This document shows, one piece after another, positions 1 through 8,012 of a DNA stretch of 30,121 bases. Below the pieces are notes generated by a model that searched no databases, was not told the DNA's origin, and worked only from the letters and a program-made list of their open reading frames with translations. The position numbers and the translations under genes were made by a program. Numbering within the stretch: position 1 is the stretch's first letter; each line of letters begins with the position of its first letter. Origin of the DNA: Bacillota bacterium (GTDB taxonomy: Bacteria > Bacillota > Clostridia > Clostridiales > Caloramatoraceae). The stretch spans positions 1-30,121 of the forward strand of contig JAEZLD010000087.1 of assembly GCA_023415335.1 (NCBI GenBank). The letters are read 5' to 3'.

Positions 1-422
1 AATACAGCACCAACTAACAATAGCAGCAGTGCAACGAATATGTTGTAGATGTTGAATATTGGCTTGTTGGTATATTTTTTGATAAGGGTAGGCATCTGGG
101 CACCACCATTTCTTATGGAAATCATGCCGCAGAAATAATCGTGCATGGAACCGCCGATTATGTTGCCAATAGGAATAAGTATGAATGCAATTGGTCCGAA
201 CAATATTCCCTGTATAGGTCCAAGTATTGGTCCTGTACCGGCAATGTTTAGAAGGTTAATAAGGCTGTTTTTCCATGTCTTCATAGGAACATAGTCTACT
301 CCGTCCTCCATGGTGTAGGCAGGAGTCTTTCTGTCATCTGGCCCGAAAAGCTTTTCGCAGAACCTTCCATAGAGCATTCCGCCGAAAATCAGAATTGCCA
401 GTCCAATTAAGAAAGTTGCCAT
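1..422 (-). CDS. cstA: Carbon starvation protein CstA family transporter, N-terminal part
   Basis: This is the first ~140 residues of a CstA-family inner-membrane protein; the rest runs off the left edge. CstA proteins are multi-spanning transporters linked to uptake of pyruvate or peptides when carbon is short. The visible part starts MATFLIGLAILIFGGMLYGR and contains the highly conserved blocks CEKLFGPDDRKTPAYT, DGVDYVPMKTWKNSLINLLN, IAGTGPILGPIQGILFGP and GNIIGGSMHDYFCGMISIR, all typical of the family. The ATG at 422-420 follows an AAAGGAGG Shine-Dalgarno at about 431-439. The ~190 bases upstream are very AT-rich; a TATAAT-like hexamer lies at 456-461 on the minus strand, but no convincing -35 was found. 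Family call is firm; substrate is not determined by sequence. Confidence 0.93.
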   Translation of the reverse strand, partial: MATFLIGLAILIFGGMLYGRFCEKLFGPDDRKTPAYTMEDGVDYVPMKTWKNSLINLLNIAGTGPILGPIQGILFGPIAFILIPIGNIIGGSMHDYFCGMISIRNGGAQMPTLIKKYTNKPIFNIYNIFVALLLLLVGAV

Positions 423-609
423 ATTTTTTTCCTCCTTTTGGAATATTATACATTTATTATATACCTCATTTTGTAACTATGTATATATTGTTTCAAAATT
501 GTAAATATTTGTTTATTTATCCATGTATATGATTATATATACAATGAATCTTCTATATTAAAATTCGTGATCCGTATTCCACTGTATAGTCTTTTCAATA
601 CGTAATTAC

Positions 610-662
610 AAAAAATCCAGAGGCCATCGCATAATGATTTAAATCACTAATGCGATAGCCTC
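610..662 (-). terminator. Rho-independent terminator after the beta-CASP nuclease gene
   Basis: Near-perfect 13-bp inverted repeat (620-632 with 650-662, one mismatch) followed on the minus strand by a T-run (ATTTTTTGT). It lies just past the stop codon of the minus-strand nuclease gene. Confidence 0.85.
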
Positions 663-684
663 CTAATACTTAAAAATTGATATC

Positions 685-2271
685 TTATCTATCCCATTTG
701 TCTATAAGGGCTTTTATCTGATCTGCAAACTTAGCCAAATCCTTGTTTGCCCCTCCCTTATTGTGCTTAATAACCTCAAGCAGCTGCTGCCCCATGTTAA
801 GCAGCCTTGCATATACAGTAGACTCCTTACCCTTCTTCTTATACTCAGGAGTCATTCCCGGATGCAGAAGAACACATGAAACAAGGTCATACACCTCTAA
901 ATACTCAGGGGCATGGGCATCAAGGCCCTTATCCTTAAGTGTGTCTGCAAAGGAAACTGCTACATCTGCTTCTCCATGGACTACAAATATATGCTTGGGC
1001 TTAGGACTGAAGGCTTCTATCCAGTCAATAAGACCTTCCCTTCCTGCATGGGAGGAAAGTCCCTTAAAGTTCACTATGGATGCCTGTACTGCAATCTCCT
1101 CACCAAAGAGCTTTACTCTTTCTGCCCCGTCCAGCAGCAGCCTTCCAAGGCTGCCACTTGCCTGATAGCCTACAAATACCACCGTGGACTCCGGACGCCA
1201 AAGGTTATGCTTAAGATGGTGGCGGATACGTCCTGCATCGCACATTCCGCTGGCAGATATGATAACCTTAGGGCTCTTGTCCTCATTAAGCCCCCTGGAC
1301 TCCTCAGTGCTTTCGCAAAGCTTCAGGTTGGGGAAAGTGAACATGCTTACCCCATCCTTTACAAGCGCCTGTGCCTCCTCGTCTATGTATCCTTTTAAAT
1401 CACCGCTGAATATTTTTGTTGCCTCATTTGCCAGTGGACTGTCCACATAAACCGGGAAGTCAGGAAGGCTTTTAACCAGCCTCTTCTCCTTTATCTCTCT
1501 TATAAAGTATAAAAGCTCCTGGGTCCTTCCAACTGCAAAGGACGGTATTATTATGTTGCCTCCTTTGGCAAATGTATCGTCAAGAACCCTTGCCAGATTT
1601 TCTGTGTATTCTCCTTCACCCTCATGGTTCCTGTCTCCATAAGTACTTTCCATTACAACATAGTCTGCTTCTCTTATAAGCTGTGGATCCCTTATTATAG
1701 GCTGCTTGTAGTTTCCTATATCACCTGAGAATACCAGCTTTCTTTCGATGCCATTCTCCCTTATCCATAGCTCTACCATGGCAGAGCCCAGCAGGTGCCC
1801 TGCATCTGTAAACCTGAGGCTTATATCTTGGGTTATCTCTACTTTTTCACCATAGTCGGAGCTCCACACATAGCCCATTGTTTTTTCTGCATCCTGAAGG
1901 TTGTAGAGTGGTTCTTTAATATTTCTACCAGCACGCTTACCCTTCCTGTTTTCCCACTCTGCATCACTTTCCTGTATATGGGCACTATCACGGAGCATTA
2001 TGGACATGAGCTCAGCAGTCAGCCGTGTAGCAATAATATGGCCCTTAAAGCCCTGCTTCACCATAAGAGGAAGCCTTCCGGTGTGGTCTATGTGGGCGTG
2101 GGTTACAATAACATAGTCAACAGCCGATGGGCTGAATGGCAGCGATGAGTTGTCTATCTCATCCCCTCCCTGCTGAAGTCCACAGTCAATAAGTATACGC
2201 ACCCCTGCTGCGTCTAAACAGTGGCAGCTTCCTGTAACCGCTCTGGCAGCTCCATAAAATGTTATTTTCAT
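685..2271 (-). CDS. Beta-CASP metallo-beta-lactamase-fold hydrolase (predicted RNA nuclease)
   Basis: A 528-residue protein of the MBL-fold, beta-CASP (YSH1/CPSF-like) group, whose studied members are zinc-dependent RNA exo- or endonucleases. The metal motif is H58-A-H60-I-D62-H63 in THAHIDHTGRLP. Further family marks are DAGHLLGSA and FSGDIGN (metal ligands), ESTYGDR and PSFAVGRTQELLYF (beta-CASP motifs), ASGMCDAGR, and LSSHAGREGLIDW with VVHGE near the C terminus. A C-terminal helical extension of ~50 residues follows. The length is usual for the family. The ATG has an AGGGAGG site 7 nt upstream. It is 87 nt downstream of the broken MarR gene and may share its transcript; it ends in its own terminator. 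The substrate cannot be told from sequence. Confidence 0.9.
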   Translation of the reverse strand: MKITFYGAARAVTGSCHCLDAAGVRILIDCGLQQGGDEIDNSSLPFSPSAVDYVIVTHAHIDHTGRLPLMVKQGFKGHIIATRLTAELMSIMLRDSAHIQESDAEWENRKGKRAGRNIKEPLYNLQDAEKTMGYVWSSDYGEKVEITQDISLRFTDAGHLLGSAMVELWIRENGIERKLVFSGDIGNYKQPIIRDPQLIREADYVVMESTYGDRNHEGEGEYTENLARVLDDTFAKGGNIIIPSFAVGRTQELLYFIREIKEKRLVKSLPDFPVYVDSPLANEATKIFSGDLKGYIDEEAQALVKDGVSMFTFPNLKLCESTEESRGLNEDKSPKVIISASGMCDAGRIRHHLKHNLWRPESTVVFVGYQASGSLGRLLLDGAERVKLFGEEIAVQASIVNFKGLSSHAGREGLIDWIEAFSPKPKHIFVVHGEADVAVSFADTLKDKGLDAHAPEYLEVYDLVSCVLLHPGMTPEYKKKGKESTVYARLLNMGQQLLEVIKHNKGGANKDLAKFADQIKALIDKWDR

Positions 2272-2358
2272 AGCCAGTCCCTCCCTTTAAATTTTAAACC
2301 AATGAAATTCGAGGAAATGCTTTTTATTTAAGTATACAACAAAAATACCCCTGTCTCT

Positions 2359-2797
2359 CTATTCATTAAGGTTCTTCTTTATTTTTTCTATGGTATTAAA
2401 GAAGGAATCAAACTCCTCCTGGGAAAGTCCCTGCCTCATGGTATTTTCTATAATATCAATTTCACGTACAATGGTTTCGTGAAGCTTAACTGCTTTTTCA
2501 GTAAGCACCAGCCTTTTAAGCCTTGCATCATATTCTACAGTCTCCCTGACTATAAGACCATTTTTCTCCATAAGCTTAAGTATTCCTGTAGCCGTGGAAC
2601 GCCTTATGTTAAATCTTGCCTCCAAGTCCCGTTGGAACACATCTCCCTTATTCATATTATCATATATATCTGATAACCCATCCATGTGTAACAGATGAGC
2701 CTTCCTGGCAGCTGTCTGAAATCTGCTTATCTATTCTTCTTTTTATTATATTGGATAGCGATTTTATTTCAAAGCCTATGGATTTTTCCCTGTCCAT
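2359..2797 (-). pseudogene. MarR-family transcriptional regulator, frameshifted in an (AT)4 tract
   Basis: A winged-helix MarR regulator of normal length (~146 residues) is split by a frameshift. The N-terminal frame starts at ATG 2797 (GGAG 8 nt upstream), reads MDREKSIGFEIKSLSNIIKR through THGWVIRYI and stops at TGA inside the (AT)4 run at 2662-2669. The other frame continues YDNMNKGDVFQRDLEARFNI, then RRSTATGILKLMEKNGLI (recognition helix) and DARLKRLVLTEKA (wing) to NLNE. One extra TA unit would join the two parts as VIRYIYDNMNKG, which fits family alignments. The downstream frame has an internal ATG (2685) but a protein from there would lack the dimerisation helices. It could be a true pseudogene, a slippage (phase) switch or a sequencing error. 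Confidence 0.8.
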
Positions 2798-2827
2798 ATT
2801 TATGTCTCCATTCGTTAGGATACTAAC

Positions 2828-2856
2828 ATTGTACTTTATAGCATATAAGGTGTCAA
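2828..2856 (-). promoter_or_regulatory. Sigma-A-type promoter for the MarR-family gene
   Basis: On the minus strand a consensus -35 TTGACA (2856-2851), a 17-bp spacer and -10 TACAAT (2833-2828) stand about 31 bp upstream of the MarR start codon. The match to consensus is very good. The intact promoter suggests the frameshifted gene is still transcribed. Confidence 0.75.
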
Positions 2857-2956
2857 ACCAATTACAGAGCCCCCTGCATATAGAAATCGCATAAAATGTG
2901 CTGTAAAAATGCTTGTGGATATGGCAATCATTTGTGAATAATTAAGTACTCAATGC

Positions 2957-2985
2957 AAAAGGAGAAGCTTGCAGCTTCTCCTTTT
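2957..2985 (-). terminator. Terminator after the 98-residue hypothetical gene
   Basis: A perfect 13-bp inverted repeat (2957-2969 with 2973-2985, 3-nt loop) whose arms carry AAAA/TTTT ends, 35 bases past the minus-strand stop codon at 3020. The T-tract is part of the stem, so it may work in both directions. Confidence 0.7.
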
Positions 2986-3019
2986 GATATATGCATTACC
3001 TATTTAGTTTGTGTAGAGC

Positions 3020-3316
3020 CTAGAGCTCCCTTTCAACTGCATTGATGTATTCCATATACTCTACCAGCTCACAGCGGCACTCCATATTATCGAAATCCAT
3101 TTCAGCTGCCACGGTACACCTCCTATTAATTATATTACTTGGGACATTAAAGTCATTTCTACTGCGCATTTTTTCACAAGAAACCAATTCTATTACATTG
3201 TTCAAGGATATATCTCTTTCCAAGGCCTTTGACCTTGCCTCATTCTCGTTGTTTGCCATTACTTGAACGGAAGCATACCCTGCCACTGGTACATTAACAC
3301 TATACTCTCTTAGCAC
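3020..3316 (-). CDS. Small hypothetical protein (98 residues)
   Basis: I do not recognise this protein. It begins MLREYSVNVPVAGYASVQVM with a GTG start at 3316, supported by an AAAAGGAGAG site about 8 nt upstream. The first 40 residues alternate hydrophobic residues and then show the pattern VMANNENEARSKALE, like small beta-alpha domains in which an A-x-x-E-x-E-A helix follows two strands. The C-terminal part is acidic with a CRC motif (DNMECRCELVEYMEY). There is no signal peptide or membrane segment, so it is probably cytoplasmic. It is a single-gene unit with its own -10 element and terminator. Confidence 0.7.
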   Translation of the reverse strand: MLREYSVNVPVAGYASVQVMANNENEARSKALERDISLNNVIELVSCEKMRSRNDFNVPSNIINRRCTVAAEMDFDNMECRCELVEYMEYINAVEREL

Positions 3317-3359
3317 TTTACTCTCTCCTTTTAAAAATGCTCTTTATCTGTTTATATAT

Positions 3360-3368
3360 ATTATAGCA
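3360..3368 (-). promoter_or_regulatory. Extended -10 promoter element for the 98-residue gene
   Basis: On the minus strand TGCTATAAT (extended -10, TGn plus perfect TATAAT) lies about 45 bp upstream of the GTG start. No good -35 is visible, which is common for extended -10 promoters. Confidence 0.55.
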
Positions 3369-3513
3369 TAATTCTTTATATATGTGTACTATTTATTAAA
3401 AAAAAGAAAATAATAAAGTGTATATTTTATTAATTTATCAATTTTGCGAATATAAACCATCATTATTGTTGCACATTATGATGTGATACTTGCATAATCC
3501 CAGTGACTGCGTA

Positions 3514-4032
3514 TCAATTTTTAAACAGCAGCTTTCTGTATTTTTTTATATAAAGCTGGTCTACTGCAATCAGGACTCTGTCATAAACAAGAAAGGTTAT
3601 GTTCCCAAGTACCAGGGTTATAGAAGCCATAACAATGCCCTCCCCCTCCTGTGGAATGTGGAGTACAAATACGAGCAGGGAGTATATTAATGCAATTGAA
3701 ATGTTAAATATAACTATTTTCAGTATATATCTTAAGCCCCGAGGAAGCTTATCCAGCACTGGCTTTAAAGCAGGATACCATCCTAACAGCATTACAAACA
3801 TAAGTGCCATCTCCTTGTCAGGCACCAGAATAAGGCCTAAAAGGCTCACTGCAGCCCAAAGAGTAAGCAGCTGCTTAGGTCCATACTCCCTAAGCACCGG
3901 AATAAGAAGCACTCCTGAAATTATTGGCACAATATATGTGCCATATGGGATAGCCCCTCCTATAAGCATCATCAGAGTTGCCATGGCACACAGCATGCCA
4001 CAAAGTGCTATACGTTTGCTTTTGTATTTCAT
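3514..4032 (-). CDS. Small multi-pass membrane protein, possibly ECF S-component-like
   Basis: A ~172-residue hydrophobic protein with five or so predicted membrane spans. The N terminus MKYKSKRIALCGMLCAMATL is followed by MLIGGAIPYGTYIVPIISGV and IPVLREYGPKQLLTLWAAV. A short positively charged N terminus leading into an Ala/Gly-rich first helix, then a glycine-proline loop, recalls substrate-binding (S) components of energy-coupling-factor transporters, but I cannot name a substrate and no ECF ATPase is nearby. A longer start at 4044 (MEWIMKYK) is possible, but the GAAGG sequence would then touch the start codon, so 4032 is preferred. No strong terminator was seen downstream. Confidence 0.7.
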   Translation of the reverse strand: MKYKSKRIALCGMLCAMATLMMLIGGAIPYGTYIVPIISGVLLIPVLREYGPKQLLTLWAAVSLLGLILVPDKEMALMFVMLLGWYPALKPVLDKLPRGLRYILKIVIFNISIALIYSLLVFVLHIPQEGEGIVMASITLVLGNITFLVYDRVLIAVDQLYIKKYRKLLFKN

Positions 4033-4061
4033 AATCCATTCCATCCTTCAAATTATATATA

Positions 4062-4103
4062 TAAAAAATAATACTCCTCTTGACCATCATTAGTCAAAAG
4101 GAG
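4062..4103 (-). terminator. Terminator of the XRE regulator operon
   Basis: Inverted repeat with 11-nt arms (4074-4084 with 4093-4103, one G-T pair), followed on the minus strand by a TATTATTTTTT tract. It lies 20 bases past the stop codon at 4123. Confidence 0.85.
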
Positions 4104-4122
4104 CTTTATATCATATTACACA

Positions 4123-4380
4123 TTATAGCTTTATACAAACCCTGGTTCCATCCTTGCTTTCCACCTCAACCAGAGGCAGATCAGGATGCTTTTTTTTAAA
4201 CCTCTTTAATTCGAAAAAAAGCTTGTTTATATCGCCAGCGCTTATATTTACATTATCTGACTGATCATGCTTTGCAATACATTTTCTTGCTGCACCCGCT
4301 GTAAGCCTGTTAAATACCATGCTTGTTGGAATTGCAAGCCTTATTTTCCTGCCTTTATTCTCTCTTACATATATTCTCAT
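4123..4380 (-). CDS. Stand-alone copy of the XRE regulator's C-terminal domain
   Basis: An 85-residue protein starting MRIYVRENKGRKIRLAIPTS. Its layout (short strand, IRLAIPTSMV, alpha segment DINKLFFELKRF, then PLVEVESKDGTRVCIKL) matches the C-terminal ~70 residues of the gene just upstream (VRINVPMSLV, IEQIFSMVE, KLVEVEGSDGKIVEIVVE). The same fold-like pattern occurs in SHOCT-like/YvlB-type proteins; that family name is an inference. It starts 3 nt after the upstream stop codon, so translation is almost certainly coupled. A plausible role is a partner or ligand-sensing subunit for the regulator; no DNA-binding motif is present. Confidence 0.72.
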   Translation of the reverse strand: MRIYVRENKGRKIRLAIPTSMVFNRLTAGAARKCIAKHDQSDNVNISAGDINKLFFELKRFKKKHPDLPLVEVESKDGTRVCIKL

Positions 4381-4383
4381 AAA

Positions 4384-4875
4384 CTACTCTACCACTATTT
4401 CTACTATTTTTCCGTCTGAACCTTCCACCTCAACAAGCTTACCTATGACGCCGCTTTCAACCATAGAAAATATCTGCTCGATTTTGATATTCTTCAATGC
4501 ATCATTCCCAGAAACCTCAGGCATACTCATCCCCATCTGGATACCTATCTTAACAAGGGACATAGGTACATTGATTCTTACCTTATTATCCTTATCGTTT
4601 ACTATTACTCTTAAAATCATATCATCTATATTCTTTCTCTGGGATTCCTTAACAAGCATTATTTCCTTTTTAGGCTGGGAGGATAGCAGCTCATCTATTG
4701 TGGTACCCAGAAGCTCTGCTATCTTTGGGAGTAGCATTATATCCGGATATGATATATCGTTCTCCCACTTTGAAACCGCCTGGGGGGATACATTAAGCAT
4801 CTCTGCAATATCATCCTGTGTCATCCCCTTTTCCTTCCTGAGACCTGCTATTTTTTTACCAACTGTTAATTCCAT
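4384..4875 (-). CDS. XRE-family helix-turn-helix transcriptional regulator
   Basis: A 163-residue regulator. The N-terminal HTH_3 domain (residues ~3-60) begins MELTVGKKIAGLRKEKGMTQ and contains DIAEMLNVSPQAVSKWENDI, the classic recognition helix, then YPDIMLLPKIAELLGTTIDE. A linker leads to a C-terminal domain (~95-163) that repeats the fold seen in the next gene. The start at 4875 is chosen because AGAGGAG stands 8 nt upstream; an in-frame extension to 4944 has no such site. It leads a two-gene operon that ends in a strong terminator. Such regulators usually control their own operon or envelope-stress genes, but no target is shown here. Confidence 0.88.
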   Translation of the reverse strand: MELTVGKKIAGLRKEKGMTQDDIAEMLNVSPQAVSKWENDISYPDIMLLPKIAELLGTTIDELLSSQPKKEIMLVKESQRKNIDDMILRVIVNDKDNKVRINVPMSLVKIGIQMGMSMPEVSGNDALKNIKIEQIFSMVESGVIGKLVEVEGSDGKIVEIVVE

Positions 4876-5035
4876 AATTACCACTCCTCTATTTGCTTTA
4901 TGGGTTAATTTTAAGACATATTGGTAAAAAAAAGAATATATCAAAGGTTGTTTTTAGATTTTTTTCTCAACTATAGGTTAATTTACCACTAAACCGTTGG
5001 TTGTTTAAAAGTATTATGTGATTTTTATTGCATTT

Positions 5036-5077
5036 AAAAAGGGGTTGAAAACATCCTAAACGGATGTTTTCAACCCC
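5036..5077 (-). terminator. Strong terminator of the ABC/GldG/DUF4340 operon
   Basis: Perfect 16-bp inverted repeat (5041-5056 with 5062-5077, 5-nt loop) followed by TTTTTAAATG on the minus strand, just past the stop codon at 5098. Confidence 0.92.
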
Positions 5078-5097
5078 TATATAATACAATATTATCT

Positions 5098-6516
5098 CTA
5101 TTTTATGCTGTTAAAGCTACTCTTTAAGGATTCCACATTGCTCTTATTTATAAGCAGTCTTGCCTCCCCGTTAAAGCTCAAAAGATAGTAGCTATCATCA
5201 TAGCTTGAGAAGGTCATGGTCATGGTTTTAAAGCTTTCAGTGTTCCTATGGAAAACTATTACCACATCACCCTTTTCACTATAGGTACCCTTGTTGGTGG
5301 TGCTGTCTGATGTCAGGCTCCTAATAGCAGAAAGGAATGCTGTAACCGCATCTGATTGCACCTCATTACCATCAACAGTATAGGTAGTAGTTGTGGTGCT
5401 ATCATCTGAGCCGGTTTTGGCCCTGTTAAAGGAAATAGTAGAGGTCTTGCCATCTACAGTAACATCCATAGAATCTACCGTGCTCCAATCCATAAGGCAT
5501 ACATCACTGGTCCTTAGAGCAGCATAATCTGTATTCGTAAGCGTATCCACAGAGTCAGCGGATATCAAATAAACCATGCTGGATTCTGGCAGCTTCGCAT
5601 AATAGCTGCTTTCTGTTTTATTTCCAATAAGCAGAGTGAAGGTGCTTTGTGTTTCCTGAGTTCCACTATCTGAGGATGCCTTCTGCTTGTAGTTCACCGT
5701 TACCTTAGCATAGGGATTCTTCAGTCCATAGGACTGCAGTTCATCCTCTGTTGCATTATAATCGGCACAGCTGCCCCATGTAATGCCTGAGGCTGTGGAT
5801 ATTATATTCTCGGCCATGTCTCCGTCAATAGGGCTGTAGCCACCATTAGGCTGCTTATAATACCAGGCATAATCGGTGGTATATGAGTACTTTTCCCTTT
5901 CATCCTGGTCAAGCATTACAAGGGAATTTGTCTTGCCGGAGCTTTCTACTGTTATCTGACTTACATTATCTATAGCAGGTATTTTCTCCATGGCAACAAT
6001 ATCGTTAAGCTTATGGAAGAAAGCCTCTGGAAGAGTACTGCCTATAAGATAGACAGTGCTCTCATCATTAACCCTGAAGTAATAGCCTGAGGTGCTTGTA
6101 TTCTGGTCTCCTATGGTAAACTTAGTAGCTCCTCCATTAGAATCTGTTATTGTTATTACTGCATTAGGGTTGTCAAATCCATATTCATTATAGTCCGTAA
6201 CGTCGCTAAGTGCCCTGTCAGCAGTTATACTAGCAAGACTTGTGCGCATAGTCTCCGGGTAGGTACTATCCACCGGAAAGGACTCATCTCCGGTATATAT
6301 CCATTTATCATTGCTTCTATCATAAAACAGCGTTACATTCTCACCGAGATAGGTCCATGATATCTGTGTAATATTGGTGCTGTCTATGGAATATACAGCC
6401 ACGGATTTCTCTCCTTCATCCTTGCCTTTTTCTGCAAGCCTTGAAACCATAAGATATCCTCCTACCGCCAAAACTAATAACGCCAGAAGGATTATCAGTC
6501 TCTTGCCCCTTTTCAT
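5098..6516 (-). CDS. DUF4340-domain membrane-anchored protein
   Basis: A 472-residue protein with one N-terminal membrane anchor (residues ~5-24, LIILLALLVLAVGGYLMVSR) and a long extracytoplasmic part. Two related segments of ~130 residues, each with the pattern YGLxNPxAxVTxxxx...FTLLIGN...YAKL...VYLI (seen at YGFDNPNAVITI/FTIGDQN and YGLKNPYAKVTV/FTLLIGN), are typical of DUF4340. The molecular role is unknown. It is the last gene of a four-gene operon; its ATG overlaps the upstream TAA (TAATG), with AAGGAGG 11 nt upstream. The fixed partnership with GldG-like and ABC genes suggests a surface complex around the transporter. Confidence 0.85.
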   Translation of the reverse strand: MKRGKRLIILLALLVLAVGGYLMVSRLAEKGKDEGEKSVAVYSIDSTNITQISWTYLGENVTLFYDRSNDKWIYTGDESFPVDSTYPETMRTSLASITADRALSDVTDYNEYGFDNPNAVITITDSNGGATKFTIGDQNTSTSGYYFRVNDESTVYLIGSTLPEAFFHKLNDIVAMEKIPAIDNVSQITVESSGKTNSLVMLDQDEREKYSYTTDYAWYYKQPNGGYSPIDGDMAENIISTASGITWGSCADYNATEDELQSYGLKNPYAKVTVNYKQKASSDSGTQETQSTFTLLIGNKTESSYYAKLPESSMVYLISADSVDTLTNTDYAALRTSDVCLMDWSTVDSMDVTVDGKTSTISFNRAKTGSDDSTTTTTYTVDGNEVQSDAVTAFLSAIRSLTSDSTTNKGTYSEKGDVVIVFHRNTESFKTMTMTFSSYDDSYYLLSFNGEARLLINKSNVESLKSSFNSIK

Positions 6517-8012
6517 TATCTATGCTTCCTCCTTACGCATACATAGGCTCCTATACCAAGAAATGCAGCTGGAATAAGTCCTATGAGAATTACCTTCATA
6601 CGCGAAGCCTGTGCATTTGAAATAACAAGAGAATCAAAGCTCAGGGATTTAGAATGTATGCTGATGGAATCCTCCTTGTCAGTCAGATAGCCCAGCGAAT
6701 TTAATACCAGATCCTGGTTTCCTCCTGAAACAGCCTCATTTACAGAATCATCTAAAAGGTATGAACTAGAGAACCAGACAATTTTTGTGTCTACATCATT
6801 TACGGTTTCTGTAATTGCCACACCTATTGCAAATGGTCCTGCTGCATCCCCTGCTTCCTTTTCATAAGTGTCTTTATTCTCTATTCCAGTCTTTGAATAA
6901 GCAGAATCCGACGTAGTAAGGAGCTTTGTTATGGTAATTGTGCTTCTATGTCCATCAAGCTCTTTTATTCCCTGTGACTGTGGCATAAGTACATAACGAC
7001 TTCCGCTCGCAAGAGGGCTGGTTATGGTATGGGATTCAATCTCAGGCAACAGGTAGTTGGATGCCCTGTAGCAGTAAGAGCTGTCTCCTTCAAGCACAAC
7101 CCCATCTACCTTCTGAGCCCCATAGCCTGCCATAAGCCCCTCCAGATTTGGCATATCAGCTTCACTGTAATCCGTAAACAGCAGAAGGTTACCCCCACCC
7201 TCCAGGTAGGAAAGTATCATTTCCTTTTCATCACTGGAGATGTCGCTGGTAGGTGCAATTATAACAAGGCACTGTGCATCCTCCGGAACCTTCTCCTCTG
7301 ACACAAGGCTCAGGCTGGAAACCTCAATGTTTTCCTTAGATATCGCACTGGAGAAGCTGCTGCTGAGGCTTTTCTCCCCATGACCTGTAAGAGCATACAC
7401 CTTTGGAAGGCTTTCACTGGTCACATAGTCTATAGCACTGGTCAGCTGCCTTTCACCATCAAAGTTACTTGTTGTACTTCCAGTAGTATAATAGCTGGAG
7501 TAATCAGTAACAAATATATCATTGTAGCCTACCACTGTGCTCCTATCACCACAAACAACAATAAGACTATTATTGGACAGGGTTTCAGTTGTATACTTTG
7601 ATGTAAAGCTTGGGTTAACTACTGGGTCCTTCTTGATTACCTTTATGTTATTATTCATGGATGCATATCTATCCACAAGTGCCTCCACATAGCTGTCTTC
7701 TTTTCCTGCCTCACAGATATAATATACATTAACCTCCTGGTCCAGACCCTTTACAATATCCTTTGTCTGCTGTGACAGGGTAAACATTCCAGAGGTACTT
7801 ACATCCAGCTTTGTATATGTGGAGGGTATCTTATCTACCATAAGCACCACTGCAACAGCTATAGCAATGACTATTATGGATATAAGGGTGCTATACCCTC
7901 CTACCCTGAATGACCTATTGGTGAAGGATTCCTTTACTTTGGTTTTGTCAATGTGGAGCTTTTTTACTTCCGGATTCATTTTCTCCTGGCTTCTGATTTT
8001 TTCTTTTTTCAT
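6516..8012 (-). CDS. GldG-like auxiliary protein of an ABC-2 transporter
   Basis: A 498-residue membrane protein: a charged cytoplasmic N terminus, a membrane span at ~41-59, a large external domain of the GldG/IFT52-like family and a second span near the C terminus (VILIGLIPAAFLGIGAYVCV) ending in RRKHR. Family signs are LDVSTSGMFTLSQQTKDIV, VNVYYICEAG and the ALTGHGEKSL segment. GldG-type subunits go with ABC-2 permeases; in Bacteroidota they belong to gliding machinery, while in Clostridia the function is unknown. The start at 8012 is preferred over a GTG at 8021, because GAGGAG lies 9 nt before the ATG and the upstream TAA overlaps it (TAATG). Confidence 0.87.
   Translation of the reverse strand: MKKEKIRSQEKMNPEVKKLHIDKTKVKESFTNRSFRVGGYSTLISIIVIAIAVAVVLMVDKIPSTYTKLDVSTSGMFTLSQQTKDIVKGLDQEVNVYYICEAGKEDSYVEALVDRYASMNNNIKVIKKDPVVNPSFTSKYTTETLSNNSLIVVCGDRSTVVGYNDIFVTDYSSYYTTGSTTSNFDGERQLTSAIDYVTSESLPKVYALTGHGEKSLSSSFSSAISKENIEVSSLSLVSEEKVPEDAQCLVIIAPTSDISSDEKEMILSYLEGGGNLLLFTDYSEADMPNLEGLMAGYGAQKVDGVVLEGDSSYCYRASNYLLPEIESHTITSPLASGSRYVLMPQSQGIKELDGHRSTITITKLLTTSDSAYSKTGIENKDTYEKEAGDAAGPFAIGVAITETVNDVDTKIVWFSSSYLLDDSVNEAVSGGNQDLVLNSLGYLTDKEDSISIHSKSLSFDSLVISNAQASRMKVILIGLIPAAFLGIGAYVCVRRKHR

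Noticed and set aside
3599..4093. 164-codon plus-strand frame opposite the small membrane protein
   Set aside because: No ribosome site and no domain; the minus-strand frame has membrane-protein character.
4319..4927. 202-codon plus-strand frame opposite the XRE regulator
   Set aside because: Ser/Thr/Ile/Phe-rich mirror of the real minus-strand genes, which have motifs and ribosome sites.
4903..5010. Repeated GGTTAATTT motifs upstream of the XRE regulator, considered as operators
   Set aside because: Only two short AT-rich matches with different surroundings; too weak to claim a site.
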